Positions 45,198 through 57,570 of a DNA stretch of 64,000 bases are shown here, one piece after another. Location: NCBI RefSeq assembly GCF_963576675.1, contig NC_088913.1, forward strand, positions 83,079,001 through 83,143,000, given 5' to 3'. This stretch comes from Euphorbia lathyris (Eukaryota > Streptophyta > Magnoliopsida > Malpighiales > Euphorbiaceae). The notes beneath the pieces are model-generated. The model was not told the DNA's origin. It saw nothing but the letters and a program-made list of their open reading frames with translations, and made no database searches. How positions within the stretch are numbered: the stretch's first letter is position 1; every line of letters begins with the position of its first letter. Both the position numbers and the translations under genes were made by a program.

Positions 45198-47441
45198 TCA
45201 TCTTCCACATCTCATTGCATAATCTATAGCTGGCTGCAATTTAGCCATTCGCCAATCATCCTGTCTAATGGGATCTTGACCGAATCGCTCCATCTCGATG
45301 AATTCCGCAACGTCATGTGCACTTGATAGTCTTTCCAAATAGTTTACAAAACCTCTATTTGGGTCTGCAAATTGCATTATTATAGTTAGATGAACATTTT
45401 GGTAATCAATTTACATATATATTGACACAAAGCTTTACCTAGATAATTGTCCCATCTGTTGCTTGAATCAAACGTTGTGGGGAAGATGAAATTGTTTGCC
45501 TACATAATCCAACAAAATGAAATTATAATGCATCATAATACAGGGTAATTACAATAAAGACAATACACTTACAGAATTCATTAATGACTTGTAAGGTGTA
45601 TCATCTATTAACACAGTATTTGAAGCATTGAACTGTGGATAGGCATTCCAAACTTTCTCCAAATTTTTAAACATTACAAATTTTTGTTCATTGGAGCCTA
45701 ATCTGACTCTTGTTAGAACACAATTCTCTTGACCCTGACAATCAAACAGTGTAGTAAACATTAATATAAGAAAACTGAATATTTAAATAATTGATTATGG
45801 AACGGAAAAGAATCCTAAAAGCTGGAAACAATTGTCTAACCCAAACAAACAACATTTGAACTTCATCAGACAATGATCTTCTAATTTTCGGAAGAATCTT
45901 CTCAATGTTTTTCCTAGAAAACAAATAAGAAGACACTAAAATTATAAAAAAAAATCAATGACTTTAGAAGAATGTAAAAACAGAATCATATGTGAAGAAT
46001 TCAATGAACCTAAAATACCTCATCTTTGATGACCAAATTGCAACCGTAAAATGATCAAAACAGAATTTCATGAATGGAGTGATATGTGGGCGACAGAGAC
46101 CGGTTCTCGAGCATATAAGTACACCATTCAAGTCTAAAATCAGAAGCTTCTTCATTGGACAAGAGGGTGTCGGTAGTTCATCTCCAACGTAAACTACCAA
46201 CTCCCTAACATTGCTGCCATCATCAACTTGTTCCTCCAATGTTTTCTCTGTTTCTGGTTGATTCACCTTCCAATATACAATCTCATACTCATCTTCATCT
46301 TCGTCTTCGGACTCTTCGGATATTGGCTCATCATCCTCTACCTCAACCTCTGAACCCCCCATCTCCACACCACCCATCCCCACATCTTCATCTTCAAAAT
46401 CAAAACGATCCATCCCAACATCTAGACTGTCTATGTCAGCATCAACAGGCCCATCACCTTCCGGCTCAATATCAACATCCTCTCCGTCATTCTCCAAATT
46501 CCTTAAATATGTTTTTCTATCAAAAACAATTTCATCTTCATCTCTCACAAATTTGGAAAGGATCCAGCCTCTATTACTCGTCATAGTTGCCATACTTAAC
46601 AAGTATAGAGCATCCATGACATTCGTATTTACAGACCGGTTATCCGTCCGAGACACATGAACATTGTAATGTTCAAAGACTACAGTCAAAAGATTACCAT
46701 AAGGTAATGAATCTTCCTTTGACGGTCTTTCTTAACCGCTCTGAACCTGTTGAGGATGTGATAGATAATTTGTTGAGCAAAATTCATCTGTTTACCCTTT
46801 AACAGATGCCACAAAATAATCCTTTCGGCTAAAGAGCATTTTTCCCTGCTACCATACTTAGGTAGCAGTGTCTTTATAACCACTTGATGTAAAAATCGGG
46901 CATGAGCCGTCATGTTTGTCGTGGCGAGGGGTAAACCAGACTCGTGTAGGACTTCGTTTATGAAATGGGTATCATTATACCCCTCCCATTCTATTTTTCT
47001 ATCAGCTGGGTTTTTAACGCAAAACCCATCCTCAACAGAAGGCATATCAAAAAGTTCATTCAACAAAGCAGTGTCTATTTTGATTTGAACATTTTTCACT
47101 CTAGAAGATATCTCTGTACCCTTATTATTCCTACGAAGGTTTCTATAGAATTCTTTAACTAATTCATCGTATGTGTTGACTTTAAGAGTCAACAATTTCC
47201 CCAATTTTAAATCCTCTATGCAAGCAGAAACATCAAAATCAATATTTTTCAAGGACTCTATATCAACGGGCATACCTTTCAGCATAGGCATACTATCCAG
47301 CTTTGGTACTCTCTCCCGGGCACTAGAGGTTCTGGCATTGCAAGTTCTAGGCCTTTTTACAGCTTTGCTCTTCCTTTTAGGATGCAATGCCTGCTTCCCC
47401 TTCCTGCCCGAATCAGTTGTACTTTGTCTTGTTTTAGCCAT
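45198..47441 (-). pseudogene. Accessory-domain / FCP1-like phosphatase fusion gene, five exons, one frameshift
   Basis: Reverse-strand exons: 47441-46019, 45913-45841, 45734-45573, 45499-45439 and 45364-45198, all with GT-AG junctions and matching phases. The first exon starts at the ATG at 47441 with a basic N-terminus. It then has the transposon-protein-type block (VNTYDELVKEFYRNLRRN near residue 90 through about residue 240), a long Asp/Glu-rich linker, and the start of a HAD/FCP1-type phosphatase domain (KKLLILDLNGVLIC, 46120-46134 for DLNGV). Later exons give VLIDDTPYK and the C-terminal helices. The HAD motif is DLNGV, not DxDx(T/V): the second Asp, the usual acid/base, is Asn, so activity is doubtful. 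A one-base frame change near 46705-46715 separates the two halves. Without it, the gene would be a transposon-captured host-type domain. Confidence 0.75.
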
Positions 47442-49442
47442 GGTAGCTTTCTAAAGGTAAGGATGAAAAAAAGCCGTATAGTGGAAAGGAAATGTGAGTC
47501 GCCGGTAAAAGTTAGGTATCAGTTCGTGGGAAATTTCTCCAGAAAACTCAATCGGAAAGAATGGCGTTCGATTTTGGGAAGATGAACATTTCAATCTGAC
47601 TTTGTGAACACGTGTTAATGTTTAATTCGAATAGCGTATAAAAAAAACGGTGTACAGTAATGGTCATAGTGGTGCTCTAAATGAGCCATCCTGCGTTCGA
47701 CTCCAACGCCGCTCTCTTTTTCGTAATATTCTAATTTTTTGCAGTTTATTCTATAAACACGATAAAATATATAAATTATCAACTGCATCAGTAATTGTTT
47801 GTAGATCAACCGGTTAGCAACTATCGTAAAATTCAAAGGGTCTTATGTTCGAAACCTGGCAATGTTCTTTTTTTTATTGGTTTTAAAAATTATTTTAAAT
47901 GCATTTTCTTTAGTAGGACATAACGTTATACTTAATGCCATCCTGTGTTCGACTCCAACGCCGCTCTCTTTTTTCGTAATATTCTAAATTTTTTACAAGT
48001 TATTCTATAAACACGATAAAATATATAAATTATCAATTGCACCAGTAATTGTTCGTAGATCAACCGATTAGCAACTATCATGAAAAATCAAATGGTCTTG
48101 TGTTCGAAACCTGGCAATGGTATTTTTTTATTGGTTTTAAAAATTATTTTAAATGCATTTTCTTCAGTAGGACATAACATTATACTTAATTCCTTCAAAT
48201 TATAAATTATTTCGGCATTAGCATTTGATATTAAAAAAATAACAATTCAAATAAAATTGAGAAAAATATAAAATTGAGACAAAAAAATGGTTAATTATCT
48301 TGTCAACAGTATTTGCTAATGTAATGTGTTAATCGTACGCCAATTAGACGACGTCTTCTTATGTGTCTAGTTATCACCTTATTAAGTAATCGAAAAATAT
48401 ACTGAATTTTTTTAATGACTATCTCATTATTGTTGGAGTATTATGTTTTTTTTATATTTAGTGACTTTAAATTATTTTGATAAAACACAATTTTTTTTAA
48501 CAATTTTATAAAACACAATTTCATTATCCTTATGCAAATTCGCAACATGTGTTCCTAATTAGTACTGAATAGAGTAATATTTGATAATTTCATTGTCCTT
48601 ATGCAAATCGTACTTTATGAAGAAACAGATGTTCAAGGTATTTTCAAATTATACTTGTCTCACTACAAAATTAATTTAACAATTTAAGCACCAACACATT
48701 TTCATTATCCTTATGCAAGTCCGCAACATGTTTTTTTAATTAGTACTGAGTAATATTTTGTTAATACAAAAAAAATTGAGCTACAAAAAAAAGTTTTTTT
48801 AAAAACACAAATATCTATCTAAAAAAACTTATTTATTACAAATCTTAATTAAATATAATTAAACTTTTCATGTTAAACCGAGTATTTAACGCAATGGATT
48901 ACTTATATACTTAGACGTAATATGACGAAATAGATGTTTTAAGTATTTCCGAATTATTATTGTCTCACTACACAATTAATTTAACAATTTATACAACACA
49001 AATTCATTATCCTTATGCAGATACGCAACATGTGTTCTTAATTAGTACTGAATGGAGTAATATTTTGATAATTTCATTATCCTTATTCAAATCGTACTTT
49101 ATGAATTTTATCTTGTTATTCATCTTCGCAACATGTCTTGTTAATTAGTTTAGAATGGAGTAATATTTCGATAATCCAATAATTGAGTTACAAAAGATTT
49201 GTACTTAAAAAATACAAGTACAATATATTGTATTAAAACTTAATTAGATCGTATTAATAAATCCCGTTAGTAGAGACGAGGCTATTTTCTATAGTTTACA
49301 AATAGAATATACTCTTAAATGTATTTATTAATATAAAATTTAATAGTTAAGAAATTATTTTGTATTAAAATAAAAACTGTGTTTACGATAACTCACAAAA
49401 TCAACATTATAAAAAAAAAGCAAACATAACATATGTAGTTGA
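47442..49442. other. Repeat-rich non-coding interior of the MULE
   Basis: It contains a 252-bp tandem duplication (47685-48188) and about four diverged copies of a segment 'ttcattatccttatgcaaat...cgcaacatgtg...ttaattagtactga' (48480-49200). tRNA-like modules and one AGACGACGTCTTCTT palindrome (48346-48360) also lie here. No gene. Confidence 0.65.
47685..48188. repeat. 252-bp direct tandem duplication
   Basis: 47685-47936 and 47937-48188 begin 'gccatcctg(c/t)gttcgactcc' and end at 'gttatacttaat'. They differ by a few substitutions and short indels. Each unit contains two B-box-like words (GTTCGACTCC and GTTCGAAACC). Confidence 0.88.
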
Positions 49443-49763
49443 TTAATCTAAACCAGCCAATATTTTGTTCTTCTTCCTCCAGGTCTTCAATATCTCCTCC
49501 ATATCCTCAATTTCATTCTTCAAATCCTCAATCTCTTCCAACTCCGCTTTTATATATTTAGCCGCTGACTCATACATCAATTTTGTGGCAGATGCAATCA
49601 CCTGCATGAATATTATTATTGAATCTGCATCTCCATCATCGAATGCACAACTAAGACTTGTAATCACATTTGAAAAATCAGCCAATGCTTTTGTGGCATC
49701 GGTATCAGTAACATTATCCTTGTTGCCCATAATGTTTTCAACCTGCTTATCAGACTTATCCAT
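49443..49763 (-). CDS. Small acidic coiled-coil protein (106 aa), unknown
   Basis: A reverse-strand ORF; the ATG at 49763 (MDKSDKQVENIMGNKDN) is preferred over the upstream in-frame start at 49952. It has no family match I recognise. The C-terminal half is Glu/Lys-rich with heptad-like leucine/isoleucine spacing (AELEEIEDLKNEIEDMEEIL), consistent with a coiled coil. It sits alone between the phosphatase-like gene and the satellite region. It could be a real small gene of the element or a chance frame. Confidence 0.4.
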   Translation of the reverse strand: MDKSDKQVENIMGNKDNVTDTDATKALADFSNVITSLSCAFDDGDADSIIIFMQVIASATKLMYESAAKYIKAELEEIEDLKNEIEDMEEILKTWRKKNKILAGLD

Positions 49764-50267
49764 AGAATATGAAATATATTTGAATATGAACTGATAAATG
49801 ATTGATAAACTTTGATAGCCAATGATATATTTTTTTTTCATTGATTCAAACCTATTTATACTACTACTAAAAATTCTTTCCAGATTTCCTTCATAAAATA
49901 ATAACTGCAAGGTCGATTTTATGCTATTAATGTGGCAGTATAATAAATGCATGATAAGTTAGAAAGTTGAAACGAAAGACTACTGGAAGACGTCTTATAA
50001 ATCTTTTTTGTCTTCATACGATGCATCTGTCTGAATTATTAAATGTAGAGCACTAATGATGGATACCGTGTAATCATATTATCTTTTAGTTAAAATATTA
50101 GTATAATGGAGAATGAGAGATGACTGAACTGGTCATCATAATCATCAATTATTCCACCAATTTTATATGTCATGTTGAACATCGTCCCCAATTTGATTCC
50201 ATTGTTCCCATTTTGTAGTTAAATATGTACCGACACAATAATATTAAAGAATTCGGTGTGAATCTTA

Positions 50268-50350
50268 GCAGTAATAGCCTCTTGTCCTGTTGGTAAAACA
50301 TCTTCTATTGAATTGTATGGTCATGTGTTCGATTCCCCTACTTAGCAAAT
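50268..50350 (+). repeat. tRNA-like module (A/B-box-like)
   Basis: 'agtaatagcctcttgtcctg' and 'ttggtaaaacatc' resemble an A box region; 'gtgttcgattcccc' resembles a B box; it ends 'agcaaat'. Related modules lie at about 47785-47864, 48040-48120, 52543-52620, 55300-55386, 55563-55647 and 57099-57182. It does not fold as an intact tRNA and is not called a tRNA gene. Confidence 0.5.
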
Positions 50351-50388
50351 AATCTTTTAATTCCCATAAGTCTGCATCTTTTTTTAAA

Positions 50389-50969
50389 GGGTTAAGGTGC
50401 AAAAATACCCCTAACGTTTTGGGTCAGGAGCAATTTTACCCCTAACGTCTAAAATGGTGCAATTTTACCCCTAACGTTTGTAGCCAAGAGCAATTTTACC
50501 CCTAACGTTGATAAATTGGGTCAATTTCAGAAATAATTCATCAACTGTCTTCTCGGTCATGAATCTTATCATCTACACTTCACATGTGCGTCATTTTATT
50601 AGTAACAAATTATAAACATATGTTGGAATGTGAAAAAAATAATAAAAAAACATACTGTCTTTTGTACGAATTTGACAAAAAAATTCAAAAAATTCACCGA
50701 ATTTATAAATATTAATCTTTAATTCTATTATTAAATTACAAAAGACATGAAATCATTTTTTTAGAATGAATTGATACGCAATTGGTGCAAAATAATGAAC
50801 AAAAGTGTCTGTGTTTTATAATAGTGTCTGAAATTGATTCAAATTACCAACGTTAAGGGTAAAATTGCTCTTGGCTACAAACGTTAGGGGTAAAATTGCA
50901 CCATTTTAGACGTTAGGGGTAAAATTGCTCCTGACCCCAAACGTTAGGGGTATTTTTGCACCTTAACCC
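50389..50969. mobile_element. MULE-type foldback element, 581 bp, 9-bp TSD
   Basis: The ends GGGTTAAGGTGCAAAAATAC are inverted and extend about 90 bp, with an internal repeated word 'aattttacccctaacgt'. The 9-bp duplication TTTTTTAAA flanks both ends (50380-50388 and 50970-50978). Non-coding. Diverged relatives are at 1591-1720 and 7470-7935. Confidence 0.88.
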
Positions 50970-50978
50970 TTTTTTAAA

Positions 50979-53055
50979 TAAGATCCAATACGAAATAAAA
51001 TTAATAATTTAATCAAAAACATTTTTAATGAAATTTATGTAGTATATACTGAAATTCCTATACTTGTATACATTAATTATAGAAAGAAAATTATATTTCT
51101 TATTCTCTTAAAAAGTCATTTTTTTTAATTTTATAATGTTCTACTAAAATTTAAATAATTTATACAATATTTATCATTCTTTTTTTTAATAATTAATCTT
51201 TGTACTATTAAATTAAAATTAATAATTATATGAACTTAAAAAAAATATTGATTATTGTATGCATTCGAATTTTGAGGTAAGGGATCAATTAATTAATAAT
51301 AACACTAATTGAATAAAAAATCAAGCTAAGAAACCCTAAATACAACACTACTACTAAATTTAGTTTATCCAAAACGATAAACAAAATTTTTTTTTTTGAA
51401 AGTGATAAACAATATTATTTAATATGAGGAGGGGGACTATATATTTCATTTTTTTTATTGAATATGAGGAGGGGGACTATATATTTGAATATATAGTCAT
51501 TCATGGTGATTAAATTCCAGTTAAAAAAAAATATAGATCATGATACAAAAAAACAATTAATAGATGTATAATATAACCGCTTAAATAAATAAATTTAGAG
51601 CGTAATCATGTATATTCAGAACACTATTATCATTGTTAATTAATTAGTCACATTACGATATTTTACGTTCGACGACGTTAGCTTACGGTATATAAGGTTT
51701 CACGACCTTAAAACGATAAACAATACTATTATACGACAAAACGATTGACTAAATAATTACAGAACACAGTGGTTCGGATAACGAGCTGAGAAACACTAGG
51801 GACTTATGTAGTGAAATCGTGATTATCACTTAATTAATACTTTACGGTACGTTACATTACGTCTGGTGGTGTAAGCTTATAATAAGGTTTCATGACCTTA
51901 AAACGATAAACAATATTATTATACGATAAGGTTATTCACAGTGACTAAATTCCAATTGTTATTTTTGATATATATATCATGATTTATTAGAAACGATTTA
52001 CGAATGTATACTATAACCGCTTAAATAACTAAACTTAGAATGTAATCATGTATATTCAGAACACTATTATCATTGTTAATTAATTAGTCACATTACGATA
52101 TGAAATAATAATCCATATCGTCAAAGATTTATGCAAAATTTATTAATATAAGATAGACTATGAAATAATAATACCCACAATAATAATAGAAATAAAAAAA
52201 ACATTTTACCATAATTGTTATTGATTCAACCTAATATATTTCTTATTGTACGTATGAAGTTTTTTCTCACGCTTGAATGCAACTTAATCAGTACGTTACG
52301 ATCGTGAAATATAAGATAATGTGAAATAATAATATTATCAAAGATGATGCAACTTTTATAATTTGGACAACCATATTGTCAAAGATGTACACAAACTTTT
52401 ATAATATTAGATACTGTGAAATAATAATATTAGTAGTAAAAAAATATGGAACATTAATTGTAATTGAATTAATGTAATTTATTTCTACTTGTATGTATGA
52501 GGTTTTTTTATCTTTTTATAAATATTATAGGATGCGTTACATGACAGTAATTGTTCATAGATCTGTTGGTAAAACACATCCTCTTAAATCATTGGGTTTC
52601 GAATCCCCAATTTGTCAAATTTTTTTAATGAGTTTCCATCCATTTTAATCCATCTTACTCTATACGAGAAGACCTCAGGTATGTATGTCATGATTTGAAA
52701 AATCAGCTAAAGTCAATTAAACATAGCATTAAATACATGAAGACATTTATGAATGTCATTAATGTGGCATTAAAATAAATGCATTGCTAATTTATTATGA
52801 TAAGCGTTCGCCAATTAGAAGAAGCCTTCTTATGTGTTTTATTTTTCCAGTTATACATGTAAATGCGATCCATGTTGCATTTAATGTATTTCTGAAATCC
52901 AAGCAGTATATATTTATTTGTACTGTGAAGTCGAAATTTAGGTATGGAAGCAATTAGTCACACTAATTAATTTATATACTAAGCCAAAGAAATCAAATTA
53001 TTTATAATTTAATAAAACCCTAATGATTTACAATTTTTTTTATAATCATTACGAT
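50979..53055. other. AT-rich repeat-bearing interior of the MULE
   Basis: No gene. Two diverged copies (about 51560-51660 and 51995-52095) of a segment with 'gtatattcagaacactattatc' occur about 430 bp apart. Around 51660-51930 are units related to the 187-bp satellite. A tRNA-like module lies at 52543-52620 and an AGAAGAAGCCTTCTT motif at 52817-52831. Confidence 0.6.
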
Positions 53056-54826
53056 AAGGCTTGATGACATCAAATTTAAAAAAATATAAATTATTAGGTA
53101 AATGATTGATTAAATGAATTATAGAACGTAATCGTTCAGGTAACGAGCTGAGAAACCCTGGGGACTTATGTATTGAGATCGTAATAATTACTTAAGTTGT
53201 ACATTACAGTACGTTAAGTCAGACGACGTTTGGTTACAATAAGGCTTCATGACATCAAATTAAAGAAAAATATATAAATTATTAGATAAATGATTGATTA
53301 AATGAATTATAGAACGTAATCGTTCAGATAACGAGCTGAGAAACCTTGAGGACTTATGTATTGAGATCGTGATAATTGCTTAAGTTGTACATTACAGTAC
53401 GTTAAGTCAGACGACGTTAGGTTACAATAAGGCTTCATGACATCAAATTTAAAAAAATATAAATTATTAGATAAATGATTGATTAAATGAATTATAGAAC
53501 GTAATCGTTCAGATAACGAGCTGAAAAACCTTGAGGACTTATATATTGAGATCGTGATAATTACTTAAGTTGTACATTACAGTACGTTAAGTCAGACGAT
53601 GTTAGGTTACAATAAGGCTTAATGACATCAAATTTAAAAAAATATATATAAATTATTAGATAAATGATTGATTAAATGAATTATAGAACGTAATCGTTCA
53701 GATAACGAGCTGAGAAACCTTGAGGACTTATGTATTGAGATCGTGATAATTGCTTAAGTTGTACATTACAGTACGTTAAGTCAGACGACGTTTGGTTACA
53801 ATAAGGCTTCATGACATCAAATTTCAAAAAAAAATATATAAATTATTAGATAAATGATTGATTAAATGAATTATAGAACATAATCGTTTAGATAACGAGC
53901 TGAGAAACCTTGAGGACTTATGTATTGAGATCGTGATACTTACTTAAGTTGTACATTACAGTACGTTAAGTCAGACGACGTTTGGTTACAATAAGGCTTC
54001 ATGACATCAAATTAAAGAAAAATATATAAATGATTAGATAAATGATTGATTAAATGAATTATAGAACGTAATCGTTCAGATAACGAGCTGAGAAACCTTG
54101 AGGACTTATGTATTGAGATCGTGATAATTGCTTAAGTTGTACATTACAGTACGTTAAGTCAGACGATGTTAGGTTACAATAAGGCTTCATGACATCAAAT
54201 TTAAAAAAATATAAATTATTAGATAAATGATTGATTAAATGAATTATAGAACGTAATCGTTCAGATAACGAGCTGAGAAACCCTGGGGACTTATGTATTG
54301 AGATCGTGATAATTACTTAAGTTGTACATTACAGTACGTTAAGTCAGACGACGTTAGGTTACAATAAGGCTTCATGACATCAAATTTAAAAAAATATATA
54401 AATTATTAGATAAATGATTGATTAAATGAATTATAGAACGTAATCGTTCAGGTAACGAGCTGAGAAACCCTGGGGACTTATGTATTGAGATCGTGATAAT
54501 TACTTAAGTTGTACATTACAGTACGTTAAGTCAGACGACGTTAGGTTACAATAAGGCTTCATGACATCAAATTAAATATATATATATATATAAATTATTA
54601 GATAAATGATTGATTACATGAATTATAGAACGTAATCGTTCAGATAACGAGCTGAGAAACCCTTGTGACTTATGTATTGAGATCGTGATAATTACTTAAG
54701 TTGTACATTGCAGTACGTTAAGTCATACGACGTTAGGTTACAATAAGGCTTCATGACATCAAATTAAAAAAAATATATATATAAATTATTAGATAAATGA
54801 TTGATTACATGAATTATAGAACGTTA
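53056..54826. repeat. 187-bp satellite, about 9.5 tandem units
   Basis: Units begin at aaggctt near 53056, 53241, 53429, 53614, 53803, 53993, 54181, 54366, 54553 and 54745 (spacing 185-192 bp). Conserved core: 'taatcgttcagataacgagc' then 'ttatgtattgagatcgtgat'. Length variation comes from short A or TA runs. Diverged single units occur at about 51650-51930 and 56430-56960, outside the array. Confidence 0.93.
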
Positions 54827-56004
54827 ATATGAATAACGTGTCACATTTTATTATCGAGATTTAGATTGATAGGTATTTTTTAAACGTTAAGTTTATATTT
54901 GTACTACTTTATACGTGGAGCCTAAATTAATAATTCTACAAAATCTATAAGTCTATTTAATAATTTAATAAATAATTAGTCATACAATAATTTTAATTTA
55001 TTTCATGATAATAATTTATTTAATTATTTAATTTTATTAAAATAATAATTCGTATTGAATTAATTATTACATTAGATAAATATTTTTTGTATTAATAATT
55101 AGTATTGAATTAAATATATATATGTTAATTAAGTAAATATAGAGTGTTCCATGACAAGTGGGGTCTACTAAACATTGAAACAACAATGTATTATAATGGT
55201 ATGTAACTTTAGAGTGTTATTTTTGATGATGTGTAGGTACAAATTAACTAGTTTTGTTACTTTGCACTAAGCATGCTCTTAGATAACTCGGTGTCATACA
55301 ATAACAGTAATAGCTCCTTGTCCTGTTGGTGAAGCGACTCCCCTTCAATCTTATAGTCACGTGTTCGATTCCTCTTTTAAGCAAATTTTTAGTTTAATGA
55401 TTTTGATTAAATTTAAAAATTCTATATTGTCAAATATGTATTCAACTTTTTTTTAATATAAGATACGATATGAATTAATAATAGTAATTGATTAAACCTA
55501 GCATATTTCTTATTGTATGTATGAAGTTGTTTTCCTGTTCTATAAAGTTCGCGTGACTTATGTGACAGTAATTGTTCATAGATCTGTTGGTAAAACATCC
55601 ACTTACGAATCCTTAGGTCACTGTTTCGAGTCCCATTTTTTGCAAATAATTTTGCTCAGTTTTCTTCCATTTTAATCCTTAAGAAAATATGTATCCCTTG
55701 TATGTCCTGATTGGAAAAATCAATACTAGTGAGTAAAACATAGCATTAAATACATAAAGACATTTATGACTATGATTAATGTGGCATTGCATTAAATGCA
55801 TTGCAAATTTAATATTGTAACAGCTGGCCAATTAGAAGACGCCTTCTAATGTATTTGTGAAATCCAAGCTGTATTTATTTATCTATATTGTGGATTCGGA
55901 TTTAAGGTAAAGAAATCCAAATATTTATAAGTTAATAAAACCCTAATTGTTTTCTACCAAAAAAAAAAACCCTAATTGTTTGTGAATTGTTACTATAATT
56001 CTTA
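54827..56004. other. AT-rich DNA with two tRNA-like modules
   Basis: No gene. tRNA-like modules are at 55300-55386 and 55563-55647. An AGAAGACGCCTTCTA motif is at 55834-55848. Otherwise AT-rich. Confidence 0.55.
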
Positions 56005-56413
56005 GACCTAATACACAAATAACCCCCTGAACTTGTCCAAATGTTGCAACTTCCCCCCTCAACTTTCAATTGTAACAACTTACCCCTTAAACTTGTCCAA
56101 TTATAAAACATAACCCCAAATTGGAAATTTTTTTACCCCGTACTTGAAGAAACCGTAAAAACGTTTTCCCGGATTCGTATCACGCCAAAGATCTGATTAT
56201 CACACTTCACGAGCGTTTTCAATTTTGTATTTCACGTGTTTCTTCAATTGCGGTCCATGTCAGCAATTTGGGGTTATATTTTACAATTGGACAAGTTTGA
56301 GGGGTTATGTTTTACAATTGAACAAGTTTGATTGGTAAGTTGTTACAATTGAAAGTTGGAGGGGGCAGTTGCAACATTTGAACAAGTTCAAGGGGTTATT
56401 TGTGTATTAGGCC
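56005..56413. mobile_element. MULE-type foldback element, 409 bp, perfect 9-bp TSD
   Basis: Left end GACCTAATACACAAATAACC; reverse complement of the right end GGCCTAATACACAAATAACC. The long inverted ends repeat 'aacttgtcca' and 'aacccc' words. The duplication TAATTCTTA flanks it exactly (55996-56004 and 56414-56422). Non-coding. Confidence 0.92.
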
Positions 56414-56422
56414 TAATTCTTA

Positions 56423-57570
56423 TGATATGTTACGTCCGAATGCGTTTGGGTTACCATAAGATTACGTGACCTTAAAATTAAAAAAAAATATTATTAAATA
56501 AATGGTTGATTGAATAATTACAGAACATAATCATTCAACTAACGAGCTGAGAAACCATATGAGTATTATTGAGATCATTATTTATATAAGGGAGCAAGTA
56601 GTCACACTAATTAATTTATATAATAAGCAAAATAAATCCAAATATTTATAATTTAATAAAACCCTAATTTTTTGTGAATTGTATTCTTATGATATGTTAC
56701 GTCCGAATGTGTTTGGGTTACGATAAGGTTACGTGACCTTAAAATAAAAAAATATTATTAAATAAATGGCTAATTGAATAATTACATAACATAATCGTTC
56801 AAATACCAAGCTGAGAGCTCAAAATATAAAATATTATGAGAGTAACCTTTTTATTAATTAATTAGTCGCGTTACGATACGTTATGTCCGACGAAGTTAGG
56901 TCATGATAAGGCAACGTGGCATTAAAACAATTGTTCAAATAACGAGCTGAGAAACCCTGTGGTTTTTAGTACGTTACATTAATGTTAAAAATCCAAACAC
57001 TAATTATATTATCTTAAACTTAATTACATTACTTTGTTTCAATTGTGTTTTATATGTAGTATTGTATCTTATCTTTATTATTATTCAATGAAACTTGAAC
57101 AGTAATTGTTCCCAGTTTAGCTGTTAATACATAATCTCACAACATGTGAGATCACGAGTTTGAGTCACTCGTTTATCAAATATTTTTTTCCAAATAATAT
57201 CTTCTATTTTGACTGAACATTATTTTATGAATGCCGTTTTTTTGTGTGCCATAAATGCACTAGAAGACGCCTTCTTTTCGGTAAGTGTGAATATTTATAA
57301 AGCTGTACACCAATTTTCAAATACTATTCGTTTTTTTATTCCCAAATTATAAACATAAAAAACGAAGAGTCACATTTTTTTAAAAAAAAGGTCTGTATTT
57401 AACTCATATATAGGAAGGTGTGCATTTTTTTATTCAATCAATACTTTATCAATTAAAACCTTCTTATTTTTAAAATAACAAGGAATCAAACTCTATACAA
57501 TACCAAAACATATAGATTCAGACTTATTCATCCACATAATCCATACAAACCTATTTGTTAGAATTCGAAA
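56423..57570. other. Diverged satellite units and leader of the Ulp1-like gene
   Basis: Three diverged units related to the 187-bp satellite lie at about 56430-56960 ('aacgagctgagaaacc'). A tRNA-like module is at 57099-57182 and an AGAAGACGCCTTCTT motif at 57263-57277. The rest is AT-rich. Confidence 0.55.

Noticed and set aside
50268..50350. tRNA gene
   Set aside because: B-box-like word is present but acceptor and anticodon stems do not pair; several copies differ at key positions.
53056..54826. CRISPR-like array
   Set aside because: Units of about 187 bp repeat wholly, with no short-repeat/unique-spacer pattern; this is plant nuclear DNA. It is a satellite.
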